A stretch of 64,000 bases of DNA from Nitrospira sp. (lineage in GTDB: Bacteria; Nitrospirota; Nitrospiria; Nitrospirales; Nitrospiraceae), in NCBI GenBank assembly GCA_024998625.1, contig JACOEL010000005.1:124001-188000 (forward strand), given 5' to 3'. The notes beneath the pieces are model-generated. The model searched no databases. It saw nothing but the letters and a program-made list of their open reading frames with translations, and was not told where the DNA came from. Both the position numbers and the translations under genes were made by a program. This document shows, one piece after another, positions 57,907-64,000 of this stretch (position 1 is the first letter of the stretch; every line of letters begins with the position of its first letter).

Positions 57907-59631
57907 GTGAACTCGCTTCTACGCGTTCTGTCTTACCTCAAGCCGTTCCGGATGCTGGCGTTGGTGACCTTCGTGTGCGCGGGTCTCGCCACGGCGTTGG
58001 AATTGGTTCCGCCGTATCTCGTCAAGATCGTCATCGACGATGTGATCCAGTCGAAGCGTCCTGAGATGTTGCCCTGGGTGTTGGGAGCGCTACTCGGCTC
58101 CTATGTCCTGCGAAATCTCATGAGCTCGATGCGGGTCCGGTTCAACAATCTGCTCGAACAGAAAGCCGTGCATGCGTTGCGCATGCAGGTGTTCGGGGCG
58201 TTGCAACGCCTGTCGTTGAGCTATTTCGAAAACCGCTCGACGGGTGAGATCATGACCCGGGTCACCAGCGATACCGAACATGTCGAGCGGATTTTCGTCG
58301 ATGGCCTGGAGGGCTTGCTGACGGCCTCGCTGACCCTGGTCGGCATCACGATCATGATGTTCGTTCTGAACTGGAAGCTCGCGCTGCTTTCGCTGCTGCC
58401 CATTCCGATTCTGATCGTCTGTGCCGCATGGTTTACGCAACGGGTGCACGGGTACTACGCCGAGATCCGAAAAAGCGTGGCGGACCTCAGTGCCTATCTT
58501 CAGGATGCCCTGTCGGGCATCAAGGAGACCATCGGCTTCAATCAGCACGAGTATGAACGTAAACGGTTCGAGACATTGAGCCAGACATACAGTCAAAACA
58601 GCCTGCGGGCCATGTTCCTGTGGTCCTGGTACTGGCCGGGTATGGTGTTTGTGGGCAGCACCGGCACGCTGTTGATTCTGTGGCACGGCGCGGGGGAAGT
58701 GCTGGCCGGAGAACTCACGGTCGGTCAGTTGGTGATGTTCCTCTCCTACCTCGGCCTCTTTTATACCCCGATCAATGAAATCCACTCGTTGAATCACATG
58801 CTGCAGCATGCGTTGGCGGCCAGTGAACGTGTATTCGAGATCCTCGATACCAAACCGGAGGTTGAAGACCGGTCCGATGCGGTGCGGCCGGTCGAACGGC
58901 TGAGGGGCGCGGTGGAATATCGGCATGTGGGGTTCGGCTACCGGAAGGACGACATCGTCCTATCCGATGTGAATCTCACGGTCAGGCCGGGAGAACGGAT
59001 CGCCCTGGTGGGGCCGAGCGGGGCTGGCAAAACATCGCTCTTGAAGCTGTTGATGCGGTTTTACGATGTGTGTAGCGGCGCGGTGCTGCTGGATGGGCAT
59101 GATGTGCGAGAGCTGCCGCTGGACTTCTTGAGAGGGCAGATCGGTCTGGTACAGCAGGAGCCGTTTCTCTTCAACGGCACCGTGCGCCAGAATATCGTCT
59201 ATAGCGATCTTTCGGCCGGCCATGAGCGCGTGGAGGCGGCCGCCCGCGCGGCGCGAGCCCATGACTTTATCACCCGCCTGCCGGACGGGTATGATAGCTG
59301 GATCGGGGAGCGCGGGGTGAAATTGTCGGTCGGGCAGAAGCAGCGGGTCTCGATCGCCCGTGTGCTGCTGAAAGATCCGCCCATCGTGATCTTCGACGAG
59401 GCCACCTCCAATATCGACACGGAAACCGAGGTGAAAATCCGTGAGGCCCTGAACGATCTCACCAAAGGGCGAACGACCTTCATCATTGCACACCGCCTGG
59501 CCACGCTGCATGACGTGGATCGCATCATCGTGGTAGAGCGGGGGACGATTGTCGAGGAAGGCGATCATGAAGCGTTGATGAAACGGGGCGGGGTGTATGC
59601 CGGGCTGTACGAGGCCCAGTTCAAAATTTAA
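57907..59631 (+). CDS. msbA: MsbA-like ABC exporter (lipid A/lipid flippase type)
   Basis: 574 residues. Six membrane helices (about 10-310) with MTRVTSDTEHVERIFVDGLE and ETIGFNQHEYERKRFETLSQ loops, then an ATPase domain: ALVGPSGAGKTSLLKLLMRF (Walker A), LVQQEPFLFNGTVRQNI, VKLSVGQKQRVSIARVLL (signature), IVIFDEATSNID (Walker B) and IIAHRLATL (His switch). A half transporter that works as a homodimer. MsbA flips lipid A core, but related exporters move other lipids or drugs; the assignment to lipid A is by length and pattern only. Starts with GTG at 57907. Confidence 0.88.
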   Translation: MNSLLRVLSYLKPFRMLALVTFVCAGLATALELVPPYLVKIVIDDVIQSKRPEMLPWVLGALLGSYVLRNLMSSMRVRFNNLLEQKAVHALRMQVFGALQRLSLSYFENRSTGEIMTRVTSDTEHVERIFVDGLEGLLTASLTLVGITIMMFVLNWKLALLSLLPIPILIVCAAWFTQRVHGYYAEIRKSVADLSAYLQDALSGIKETIGFNQHEYERKRFETLSQTYSQNSLRAMFLWSWYWPGMVFVGSTGTLLILWHGAGEVLAGELTVGQLVMFLSYLGLFYTPINEIHSLNHMLQHALAASERVFEILDTKPEVEDRSDAVRPVERLRGAVEYRHVGFGYRKDDIVLSDVNLTVRPGERIALVGPSGAGKTSLLKLLMRFYDVCSGAVLLDGHDVRELPLDFLRGQIGLVQQEPFLFNGTVRQNIVYSDLSAGHERVEAAARAARAHDFITRLPDGYDSWIGERGVKLSVGQKQRVSIARVLLKDPPIVIFDEATSNIDTETEVKIREALNDLTKGRTTFIIAHRLATLHDVDRIIVVERGTIVEEGDHEALMKRGGVYAGLYEAQFKI

Positions 59632-59675
59632 CAGGCTGCGGCCTAGCTGGACGGCCTTTCTGAACAGCCTGCGAC
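59630..59675. repeat. Imperfect inverted repeat, likely a copy of an interspersed intergenic element
   Basis: ACAGGCTGCGGCCTAGCTGG and the following GCCTTTCTGAACAGCCTGCG form a partly self-complementary unit directly at the msbA stop. Elements with the reverse reading AGGCTGTTCAGAAAGGCCG are, as I recall, repeated in Nitrospira intergenic DNA. It may act as a terminator. Only this copy is seen in the window. Confidence 0.5.
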
Positions 59676-59727
59676 GACCAAGACGAACGACGTGTTATGA
59701 CCAGATACGAAGGAGCGACGAGGAACT

Positions 59728-59922
59728 ATGGTGCTGATTTACGAGAGTGATCCGCTCGACAATGAGGACGCCCGGGGGCGTTTTTATCATGTCTGTCGGG
59801 GCCGGATCGACCGGACGGAAATCCGGTTGCCGGAGGGACAGTCGATTTACGAGTGCGCGGTGTGTGGTGTTGATCTGGAGCCTGAAGATTTCTGGATCGC
59901 GAGGCAAAAGGGATCGGTGTAG
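59728..59922 (+). CDS. Small hypothetical protein with one CxxC
   Basis: 64 residues. Starts MVLIYESDPLDNEDARGRF, then HVCRGRIDRTEIRLPEGQS and YECAVCGVDLEPEDFW. Cys in HVC and YECAVC could bind one metal. A weak ribosome site (GAGGAAC) precedes the ATG. It is paired with the next zinc-type gene on the same strand, 46 bp apart. No family recognised. Confidence 0.6.
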   Translation: MVLIYESDPLDNEDARGRFYHVCRGRIDRTEIRLPEGQSIYECAVCGVDLEPEDFWIARQKGSV

Positions 59923-59968
59923 CGCAGGTTGCGCGCACCGGATGAATATAGATGAAAGGAAGTCTGTT

Positions 59969-60178
59969 ATGGCGGGGAGTACAGGCCGGAAAACCGTGTC
60001 CGTGTCACGCGGCCTCATGATGCTGTGTGACGTGTGTTACGAACAGGTCTTTGCCGAGAATCTGGTCGATCAGCGGAACTTCGTGTCCGATCACGAATCG
60101 TTGTTCGATACCATTTGCATCGGATGCACGGATATTAATCGACCGCTCGTCGACGACATGTTGGGGAGTTCGGAGTAG
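59969..60178 (+). CDS. Small two-CxxC protein, probable zinc ribbon
   Basis: 69 residues from ATG 59969 (AAAGGAAG 8 bases upstream). Pattern: MMLCDVCYEQVFAENLVDQ and TICIGCTDINRPLVDDML, two CxxC pairs about 35 residues apart, consistent with one zinc site. It follows the small gene at 59728. Function unknown. Confidence 0.6.
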   Translation: MAGSTGRKTVSVSRGLMMLCDVCYEQVFAENLVDQRNFVSDHESLFDTICIGCTDINRPLVDDMLGSSE

Positions 60179-60274
60179 CGCTACGGCCTGCTTTCCGGTT
60201 TACAACCGACTGTCTTTCTTGTTTGCCTGACCGAACTCGCGCTGCCGGCAGGCTGAAGCGATGATGGCTCGACG

Positions 60275-60604
60275 CTATTTGCAGACCTTCCCGTCGAAGT
60301 GCAGACAGGTCGATTCGCCGGACTTGACCTTCCAGCTTTTCAGGAGCGGGGGTTCGCCCTCCCGTGTTTCCACTACAATGTCCACGAGCCCGGATTGCGG
60401 CAGTTTCTCCATGTGCGGACGGGCTGCTTCGGGAACGTCCACCCAAAAGACTGCGCCGAGCGTTGAGATCAGAATGCGGCTGTTTTCAACGTCCACATTG
60501 ATGATCGGGCTGTAGTAGCTCTTTTCAGCGGCGGAGGTGTGTCCGGGGTTCGTCACCCCGGTCAGGCATAAAATGAGTGCGATAATGAGCAGGCCGAATC
60601 GCAT
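60275..60604 (-). CDS. Exported hypothetical protein
   Basis: 109 residues. Signal peptide MRFGLLIIALILCLTGVT, cut near HTSAA. The mature part is short and mixed (IINVDVENSRILISTLGAV, VDVPEAARPHMEKLPQSGLV) and ends with two cysteines (STCLHFDGKVCK) that may form a disulfide loop. It lies next to the sulfur-carrier cluster on the same strand but 100 bp away. No family recognised. Confidence 0.7.
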   Translation of the reverse strand: MRFGLLIIALILCLTGVTNPGHTSAAEKSYYSPIINVDVENSRILISTLGAVFWVDVPEAARPHMEKLPQSGLVDIVVETREGEPPLLKSWKVKSGESTCLHFDGKVCK

Positions 60605-60704
60605 CGAATGCTCCCTTCGATGACAAGGTCAAGGCGCAATTATGGCATCGTTGCCGGTCGATTGGTAGAGGGAACGAGGTGGTTTTGTTCCAGCGGCGCG
60701 ATGA

Positions 60705-61217
60705 CTACATGATATGCACGTCGGCAGGGCGAACCTTGCCGCCGGCGATCCAGTAGGTGCGAATATCCGCTGCGGGGGAGTGCATGAGCGACACGAGGAG
60801 ATAGGCGGGGACGGGGAGATTGATGCGTGCCCAGATTTCTTCGTAATCGGTGGCGATCTTGATGTCGGTGTGCGAGGGGCGCGCCGGGTCTTTCGGATGA
60901 GAATGGTAGACCACTTGAAGGTCCAAGCCGTTCTTGCGGATGTCTTTCTTAGCGGCTGAAAAATCCCCCATGTCCATCACGAAGGCGATCTCAGCTCGCT
61001 CTTCCGGGGACAGCCGTTCGAGATGGGCGACCTTGTCGTCATCGAAGGTCGAGAGTTTCTCCGCCCCTTCGACGGCCACGATGTTCGTGATGCGGTAGAG
61101 GTGCGTGACGGTCTTGTTCCTGCCGGCGAGCAGGCCGCAGCATTCAAACGGGGCCAGCTCACGGGCGTGGGCGACGATTTGATCCAGGATGTGTTGCGGA
61201 ATCGACAGATCGGGCAT
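60705..61217 (-). CDS. JAMM/MPN metallopeptidase (Mov34/PAD-1 family)
   Basis: 170 residues. The JAMM zinc motif is complete: Glu in APFECCGLLAG, VVYHSHPKDPARPSHTD (His-x-His...Asp) with the Ser in between. Bacterial members such as Mec+ in actinobacteria cleave an amino acid from the C-terminus of a ubiquitin-like sulfur carrier after it has been loaded. Here the gene ends a five-gene cluster holding such a carrier, so that role is likely. The start at 61217 is 1 bp after the stop of the E1-like gene. Confidence 0.9.
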   Translation of the reverse strand: MPDLSIPQHILDQIVAHARELAPFECCGLLAGRNKTVTHLYRITNIVAVEGAEKLSTFDDDKVAHLERLSPEERAEIAFVMDMGDFSAAKKDIRKNGLDLQVVYHSHPKDPARPSHTDIKIATDYEEIWARINLPVPAYLLVSLMHSPAADIRTYWIAGGKVRPADVHIM

Positions 61218-61218
61218 A

Positions 61219-62022
61219 TCAGATGGTGCAGGCGACGCTATAGTCCCCGCCCAAGTCTTTGATCGTCGGCGTGGCGCTGCACAGGGGGCAACGCGGATCT
61301 TTCGGGCGCGATACTTTCCGGAACTTCATCTCCAGCGCATCGTAAATCACGAGTTTGTCTGCGATCGTCTCGCCGATGCCCAGAATTTCCTTGATGGCTT
61401 CAGAGGCTTGGAGGATGCCCATGGTTCCGGCCAAGACCCCCAGTACTCCTGCTTCCTGACAGTTCGGGACCAATCCGGCCGGTGGCGGTTCCGGGTAGAG
61501 GCAGCGGTAGCAGGGGAAACCGGCATGCGGCTTGATGGTCGTGAGCTGTCCCTCGAAGCGAAACATGCTGGCCGAGATGAGTGTTTTCTTAGCGAAGAAA
61601 CAGGCATCGTTCACGAGGAATCGCGTGGTGAAATTGTCGGAGCCGTCCAACACGATGTCGTAGTCGGCGACGAGGCCCAGAATGTTATCGGTATCCACGT
61701 TCAGTTGATAGGTCTTGATCGTGATGTCGGGATTGATGGCCGACAACATCCTTCGTCCCGATTCTACCTTGGGAACGCCGATCGTGGCGGTGGTATGCAG
61801 GATTTGCCGCTGGAGGTTTGAGAGATCCACCACATCGCCGTCCACCAGACCGATGGTGCCGATGCCGGCAGCCGCCAGATACAGGGCTGCGGGCGAACCG
61901 AGTCCCCCGGCTCCGATCAGGAGAACCTTGGCCTTGGACAGTTTGACCTGCCCCTTGCCGCCGACCTCATTGAGGATGATGTGCCGGCTATAACGCTGTA
62001 TTTGCTGTTCGGTAAATTCCAT
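61219..62022 (-). CDS. E1-like adenylyltransferase (MoeB/ThiF/HesA family)
   Basis: 267 residues. Rossmann-like ATP site VLLIGAGGLGSPAALYLAA, then GLVDGDVVDLSNLQRQI, the Arg finger region (HIILNEVGGKGQ) and DGSDNFTTRFLVND. A zinc site is formed by CYRCLYP and the C-terminal CPLCSATPTI. It activates the C-terminal Gly of the MoaD/ThiS partner as an acyl-adenylate, allowing sulfur transfer. No rhodanese domain is fused, unlike many MoeB-type proteins. Directly coupled to the JAMM gene. Confidence 0.93.
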   Translation of the reverse strand: MEFTEQQIQRYSRHIILNEVGGKGQVKLSKAKVLLIGAGGLGSPAALYLAAAGIGTIGLVDGDVVDLSNLQRQILHTTATIGVPKVESGRRMLSAINPDITIKTYQLNVDTDNILGLVADYDIVLDGSDNFTTRFLVNDACFFAKKTLISASMFRFEGQLTTIKPHAGFPCYRCLYPEPPPAGLVPNCQEAGVLGVLAGTMGILQASEAIKEILGIGETIADKLVIYDALEMKFRKVSRPKDPRCPLCSATPTIKDLGGDYSVACTI

Positions 62023-62046
62023 CGCGTAAGAATCTGTCGCTCGTCA

Positions 62047-62104
62047 ATGGTCATTCGTCAATCGCAACCGGAATTTCTCGCTTGACGATTGACGTGTGAC
62101 GAAT
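62047..62104. repeat. Low-complexity inverted repeat in the E1-NIL gap
   Basis: Contains CGTCAATCG and, inverted, CGATTGACG, together with ATTCGTCA against TGACGAAT. Resembles the repeated TGACG-rich tracts of this genome. No gene. It may form a hairpin within the operon transcript. Confidence 0.55.
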
Positions 62105-62116
62105 GACGCCTTTCCG

Positions 62117-62356
62117 TTACTCCACTACATTCAATTCAATGGGATCGACGACGCAGCCCTTGGTGCGGATACCGTCGATGGCGCGTTCGATTTCTTCGGT
62201 CTCACCGGTCAGTTCGAGATCCATCCAGCCGGTCGTCTCGCGCACATCGGCCCGGCGTACGTTGGTCACCACCTTGAACTCATGGCCGATCTGGTAAATG
62301 ATCGGTTCTTTGATTTTGTTCTCGGGAAAACGAATATGAAAGCGTAGGCTGGTCAT
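62117..62356 (-). CDS. NIL-domain protein
   Basis: 79 residues. NIL domain (ACT-like): TSLRFHIRFPENKIKEPIIY, RADVRETTGWMDLELTGETE and EEIERAIDGIRTKGCVVDPI. In MetN it senses methionine. As a lone protein in sulfur-carrier clusters it is thought to serve sulfur amino-acid metabolism, sometimes with ferredoxins. Two bases from the carrier gene upstream, so part of one operon. Confidence 0.9.
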   Translation of the reverse strand: MTSLRFHIRFPENKIKEPIIYQIGHEFKVVTNVRRADVRETTGWMDLELTGETEEIERAIDGIRTKGCVVDPIELNVVE

Positions 62357-62358
62357 GG

Positions 62359-62631
62359 CTACCCTCCGGCAATCGCGGGAACGATCGACACTTCATCGCC
62401 GTCCTTCAAAGAGGTTTCTTTCCCGTTCAGGAAACGGATGTCTTCTTCGTTGACGTAGATGTTGACGAAGCGGCGCAAGTCGCCTTTTTCGTCACAGAGC
62501 CGGTTCTTTAGCCCCGGATAGGTCGCGTCGAGCGATCCGATCATGTCCACTATGTTGGCTGCCGCAGATTCAACTTCGCCCTGACCCTTTGTGAGGGGGC
62601 GCAGGGGCGTTGGAATACGAACCTTAATCAT
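62359..62631 (-). CDS. MoaD/ThiS-family sulfur carrier protein
   Basis: 90 residues. Beta-grasp fold: MIKVRIPTPLRPLTKGQGEV, TYPGLKNRLCDEKGDLRRFV, NIYVNEEDIRFL and DGDEVSIVPAIAGG. It ends exactly in Gly-Gly, the group that is adenylated and turned into a thiocarboxylate. This ready-made end means no peptidase is needed for maturation, leaving the JAMM enzyme free for a later step. The ATG overlaps the threonine synthase-like stop by four bases (ATGA). Confidence 0.93.
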   Translation of the reverse strand: MIKVRIPTPLRPLTKGQGEVESAAANIVDMIGSLDATYPGLKNRLCDEKGDLRRFVNIYVNEEDIRFLNGKETSLKDGDEVSIVPAIAGG

Positions 62632-63878
62632 GAGTCACCACCACTGTTCTTTCCCATTTTGAATGTTTTTTGGAAGTTCACCAGGCTGGGCTGGATGCGG
62701 AACGGACGGCCGACGGCATCCACAACCGCTTCCTGGGTCTTGAGCCCGTTGCCGGTGATATAGGCCACCGTGACATCGCTCTTCTTGATCAGCCCCTGCT
62801 TCACGAGCTTGCACAACACCCCGATGGTCACTCCACCGGCGGTCTCCGCGAAAATGCCTTCGGTTTGGGCGAGCAGCTTGATGCCTTCGACGACCTCCTC
62901 GTCCGTCACCGCGTCCATCGCGCCCTTGCTCTCCGCGGTGGCTTTCAAGGCGTAGTAGCCGTCGGCCGGGTTGCCGATGGCGAGGGACTTGGCGATGGTC
63001 TTTGGCTTGACCGGCTTGAAAAAGTCCCGGCCCGCCTTAAAGGCGGTGGCGATCGGGGAGCAGCCTTCAGCCTGCGCACCGTTGATCTTGGTGCGGACGG
63101 AATCCACCAGACCCAGCGCATGCATTTCGTGCAGGCCCTTCCAGATCTTCGTCAATAAGGAACCAGAGGCCATGGGAATGACGGCCTGGTCCGGCGTGCG
63201 CCAGCCGAGTTGTTCGACGGTCTCGAACGCGAGTGTCTTGGATCCCTCGGCATAGTAGGGGCGAATGTTGATATTCACGAAGGCCCAGCCATGTTCACCC
63301 GCGATTTCGCTGCACAGCCGATTCACATCGTCGTAGTTGCCCTCGACCTCGACCACGTTCGGCTTGTAAATCAGGTTGCCGAGCACCTTCGCTGCTTCAA
63401 GATCGGCCGGGATGAACACGTAACACTTCATGCCCGCCGCTGCCGCGTGAGCCGCGACGGAGTTGGCCAGGTTGCCGGTTGAGGCGCAGGCCACCGTTTC
63501 AAAGCCGAGTTCCCGCGCGCGTGTGAGGGCGACCGAGACGACCCGATCTTTGAACGACAGGGTCGGATGGTTCACCGTATCGTTCTTGATATAGAGCTCG
63601 TCGATGCCGAGGTGCGCGCCAAGATTTTTCGCCCGCACCAACGGCGTCAGCCCGGCATGGGGGCCGATGATCGCGGTGCTTTCGACCGGCAGCAGGTCGA
63701 TATAGCGCCACATGCTGTTCGGACCCTGCTCGATTTTCTTCCGCGAGATCGTGCTCTTGATCTCGTCGTAATTATATTTCACTTCCAGCGGGCCGAAGCA
63801 CATCTCACAGACGTGGATGGCTTTGGGTGGATATTCCTTCCCACATTCCCGGCACACGAGCGCTTTCATTTTCGACAT
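62628..63878 (-). CDS. thrC: Threonine synthase-like PLP enzyme
   Basis: 416 residues from ATG 63878 (GAAGGTG upstream). N-terminal zinc-ribbon with CRECGKEYP and CEMCFGPL. PLP site: the Lys in HPTLSFKDRVVSVAL, Ser/Gly loop ACASTGNLANSVAAHAA, PMASGSLLTKIWKG and the C-terminal YITGNGLKTQEAV. Family enzymes make threonine from phosphohomoserine. In a cluster with a sulfur carrier, an enzyme of this fold might instead accept thiocarboxylate sulfur (as CysM in the Mec+/CysO route), but normal threonine synthesis is the simpler reading. Confidence 0.9.
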   Translation of the reverse strand: MSKMKALVCRECGKEYPPKAIHVCEMCFGPLEVKYNYDEIKSTISRKKIEQGPNSMWRYIDLLPVESTAIIGPHAGLTPLVRAKNLGAHLGIDELYIKNDTVNHPTLSFKDRVVSVALTRARELGFETVACASTGNLANSVAAHAAAAGMKCYVFIPADLEAAKVLGNLIYKPNVVEVEGNYDDVNRLCSEIAGEHGWAFVNINIRPYYAEGSKTLAFETVEQLGWRTPDQAVIPMASGSLLTKIWKGLHEMHALGLVDSVRTKINGAQAEGCSPIATAFKAGRDFFKPVKPKTIAKSLAIGNPADGYYALKATAESKGAMDAVTDEEVVEGIKLLAQTEGIFAETAGGVTIGVLCKLVKQGLIKKSDVTVAYITGNGLKTQEAVVDAVGRPFRIQPSLVNFQKTFKMGKNSGGDS

Positions 63879-63891
63879 GGAGACACCTTCG

Positions 63892-64000
63892 CTACAAGTT
63901 ACGTTGACCCGGGAGCGCACAGGTCGGCCCGGCGACGTCGCCGTCTTCAATCAGCTCCGTAATCGTGGGCCGTTCGCCGCACAGCGGACAATCGGGATTC
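63892..64000 (-). CDS. C-terminus of a second E1-like (MoeB/ThiF) protein, cut by the window edge
   Basis: The minus strand from 63999 encodes NPDCPLCGERPTITELIEDG, then a short tail, and stops with TAG at 63892-63894. The CPxCG...PTIxxLI pattern is the zinc-binding end of MoeB/ThiF proteins, like CPLCSATPTI in the gene at 61219. The body lies outside the window. It precedes the threonine synthase-like gene by 13 bp and is probably the first visible gene of the operon. Confidence 0.8.
   Translation of the reverse strand, partial: NPDCPLCGERPTITELIEDGDVAGPTCALPGQRNL

Overview
The window looks like a chromosomal segment of a Gram-negative bacterium, most likely Nitrospira (phylum Nitrospirota). 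This rests on recalled resemblance of several proteins and intergenic repeats to Nitrospira genomes, on the high G+C content, and on outer-membrane proteins, lipoproteins and an RND efflux system. No similarity search was run. I see no transposase, integrase, phage structural gene, CRISPR array or rRNA. There is one tRNA, tRNA-Arg(ACG).

The left half (1-40 kb) is an accessory, stress-related region. It starts with a PAS protein cut by the window edge and a decayed chemosensory-type operon: a REC-REC kinase remnant fused by deletion to a CheR remnant, a frameshifted CheB and a frameshifted hybrid kinase. It continues with a copper-storage-like protein, a phospholipase D-VTT protein with an endonuclease/exonuclease/phosphatase partner, hemerythrins, a large-subunit catalase, a HAD-ATPase fusion and a Rieske flavoprotein. 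Then come Ku and LigD (non-homologous end joining) around trehalose and glycogen enzymes, an Anabaena-type sensory rhodopsin transducer homologue, a PoxB-like enzyme with an AI-2E transporter, and a group of envelope proteins (BrkB, DUF883, holin-like, YtxH, BON, DUF4403). It ends with a repetitive BACON/FN3 secreted protein behind a sigma-54-type promoter.

The most interesting signal in this half is an 18-bp inverted repeat, consensus ACTRGG-N6-CCYAGT. It recurs in at least eleven intergenic regions, usually centred about 70-120 bp before a start codon, and was not seen beyond 38.4 kb. It may define a stress regulon. All the broken genes found (six or seven) lie between 1.2 and 24.3 kb.

The right half (41-64 kb) reads as intact housekeeping and transport genes. 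It has a Ski2-like helicase split into two genes in inverted order, GlgC, a PotABCD-type polyamine transporter, a CzcCBA/CusCBA-type metal efflux operon with a HEAT-repeat protein, peptide deformylase and an MsbA-like ABC exporter. It closes with a sulfur-carrier cluster (threonine synthase-like enzyme, MoaD/ThiS protein ending in Gly-Gly, NIL protein, E1-like enzyme, JAMM protease) that resembles protein-thiocarboxylate routes to sulfur amino acids. The C-terminus of a second E1-like protein lies at the right edge.
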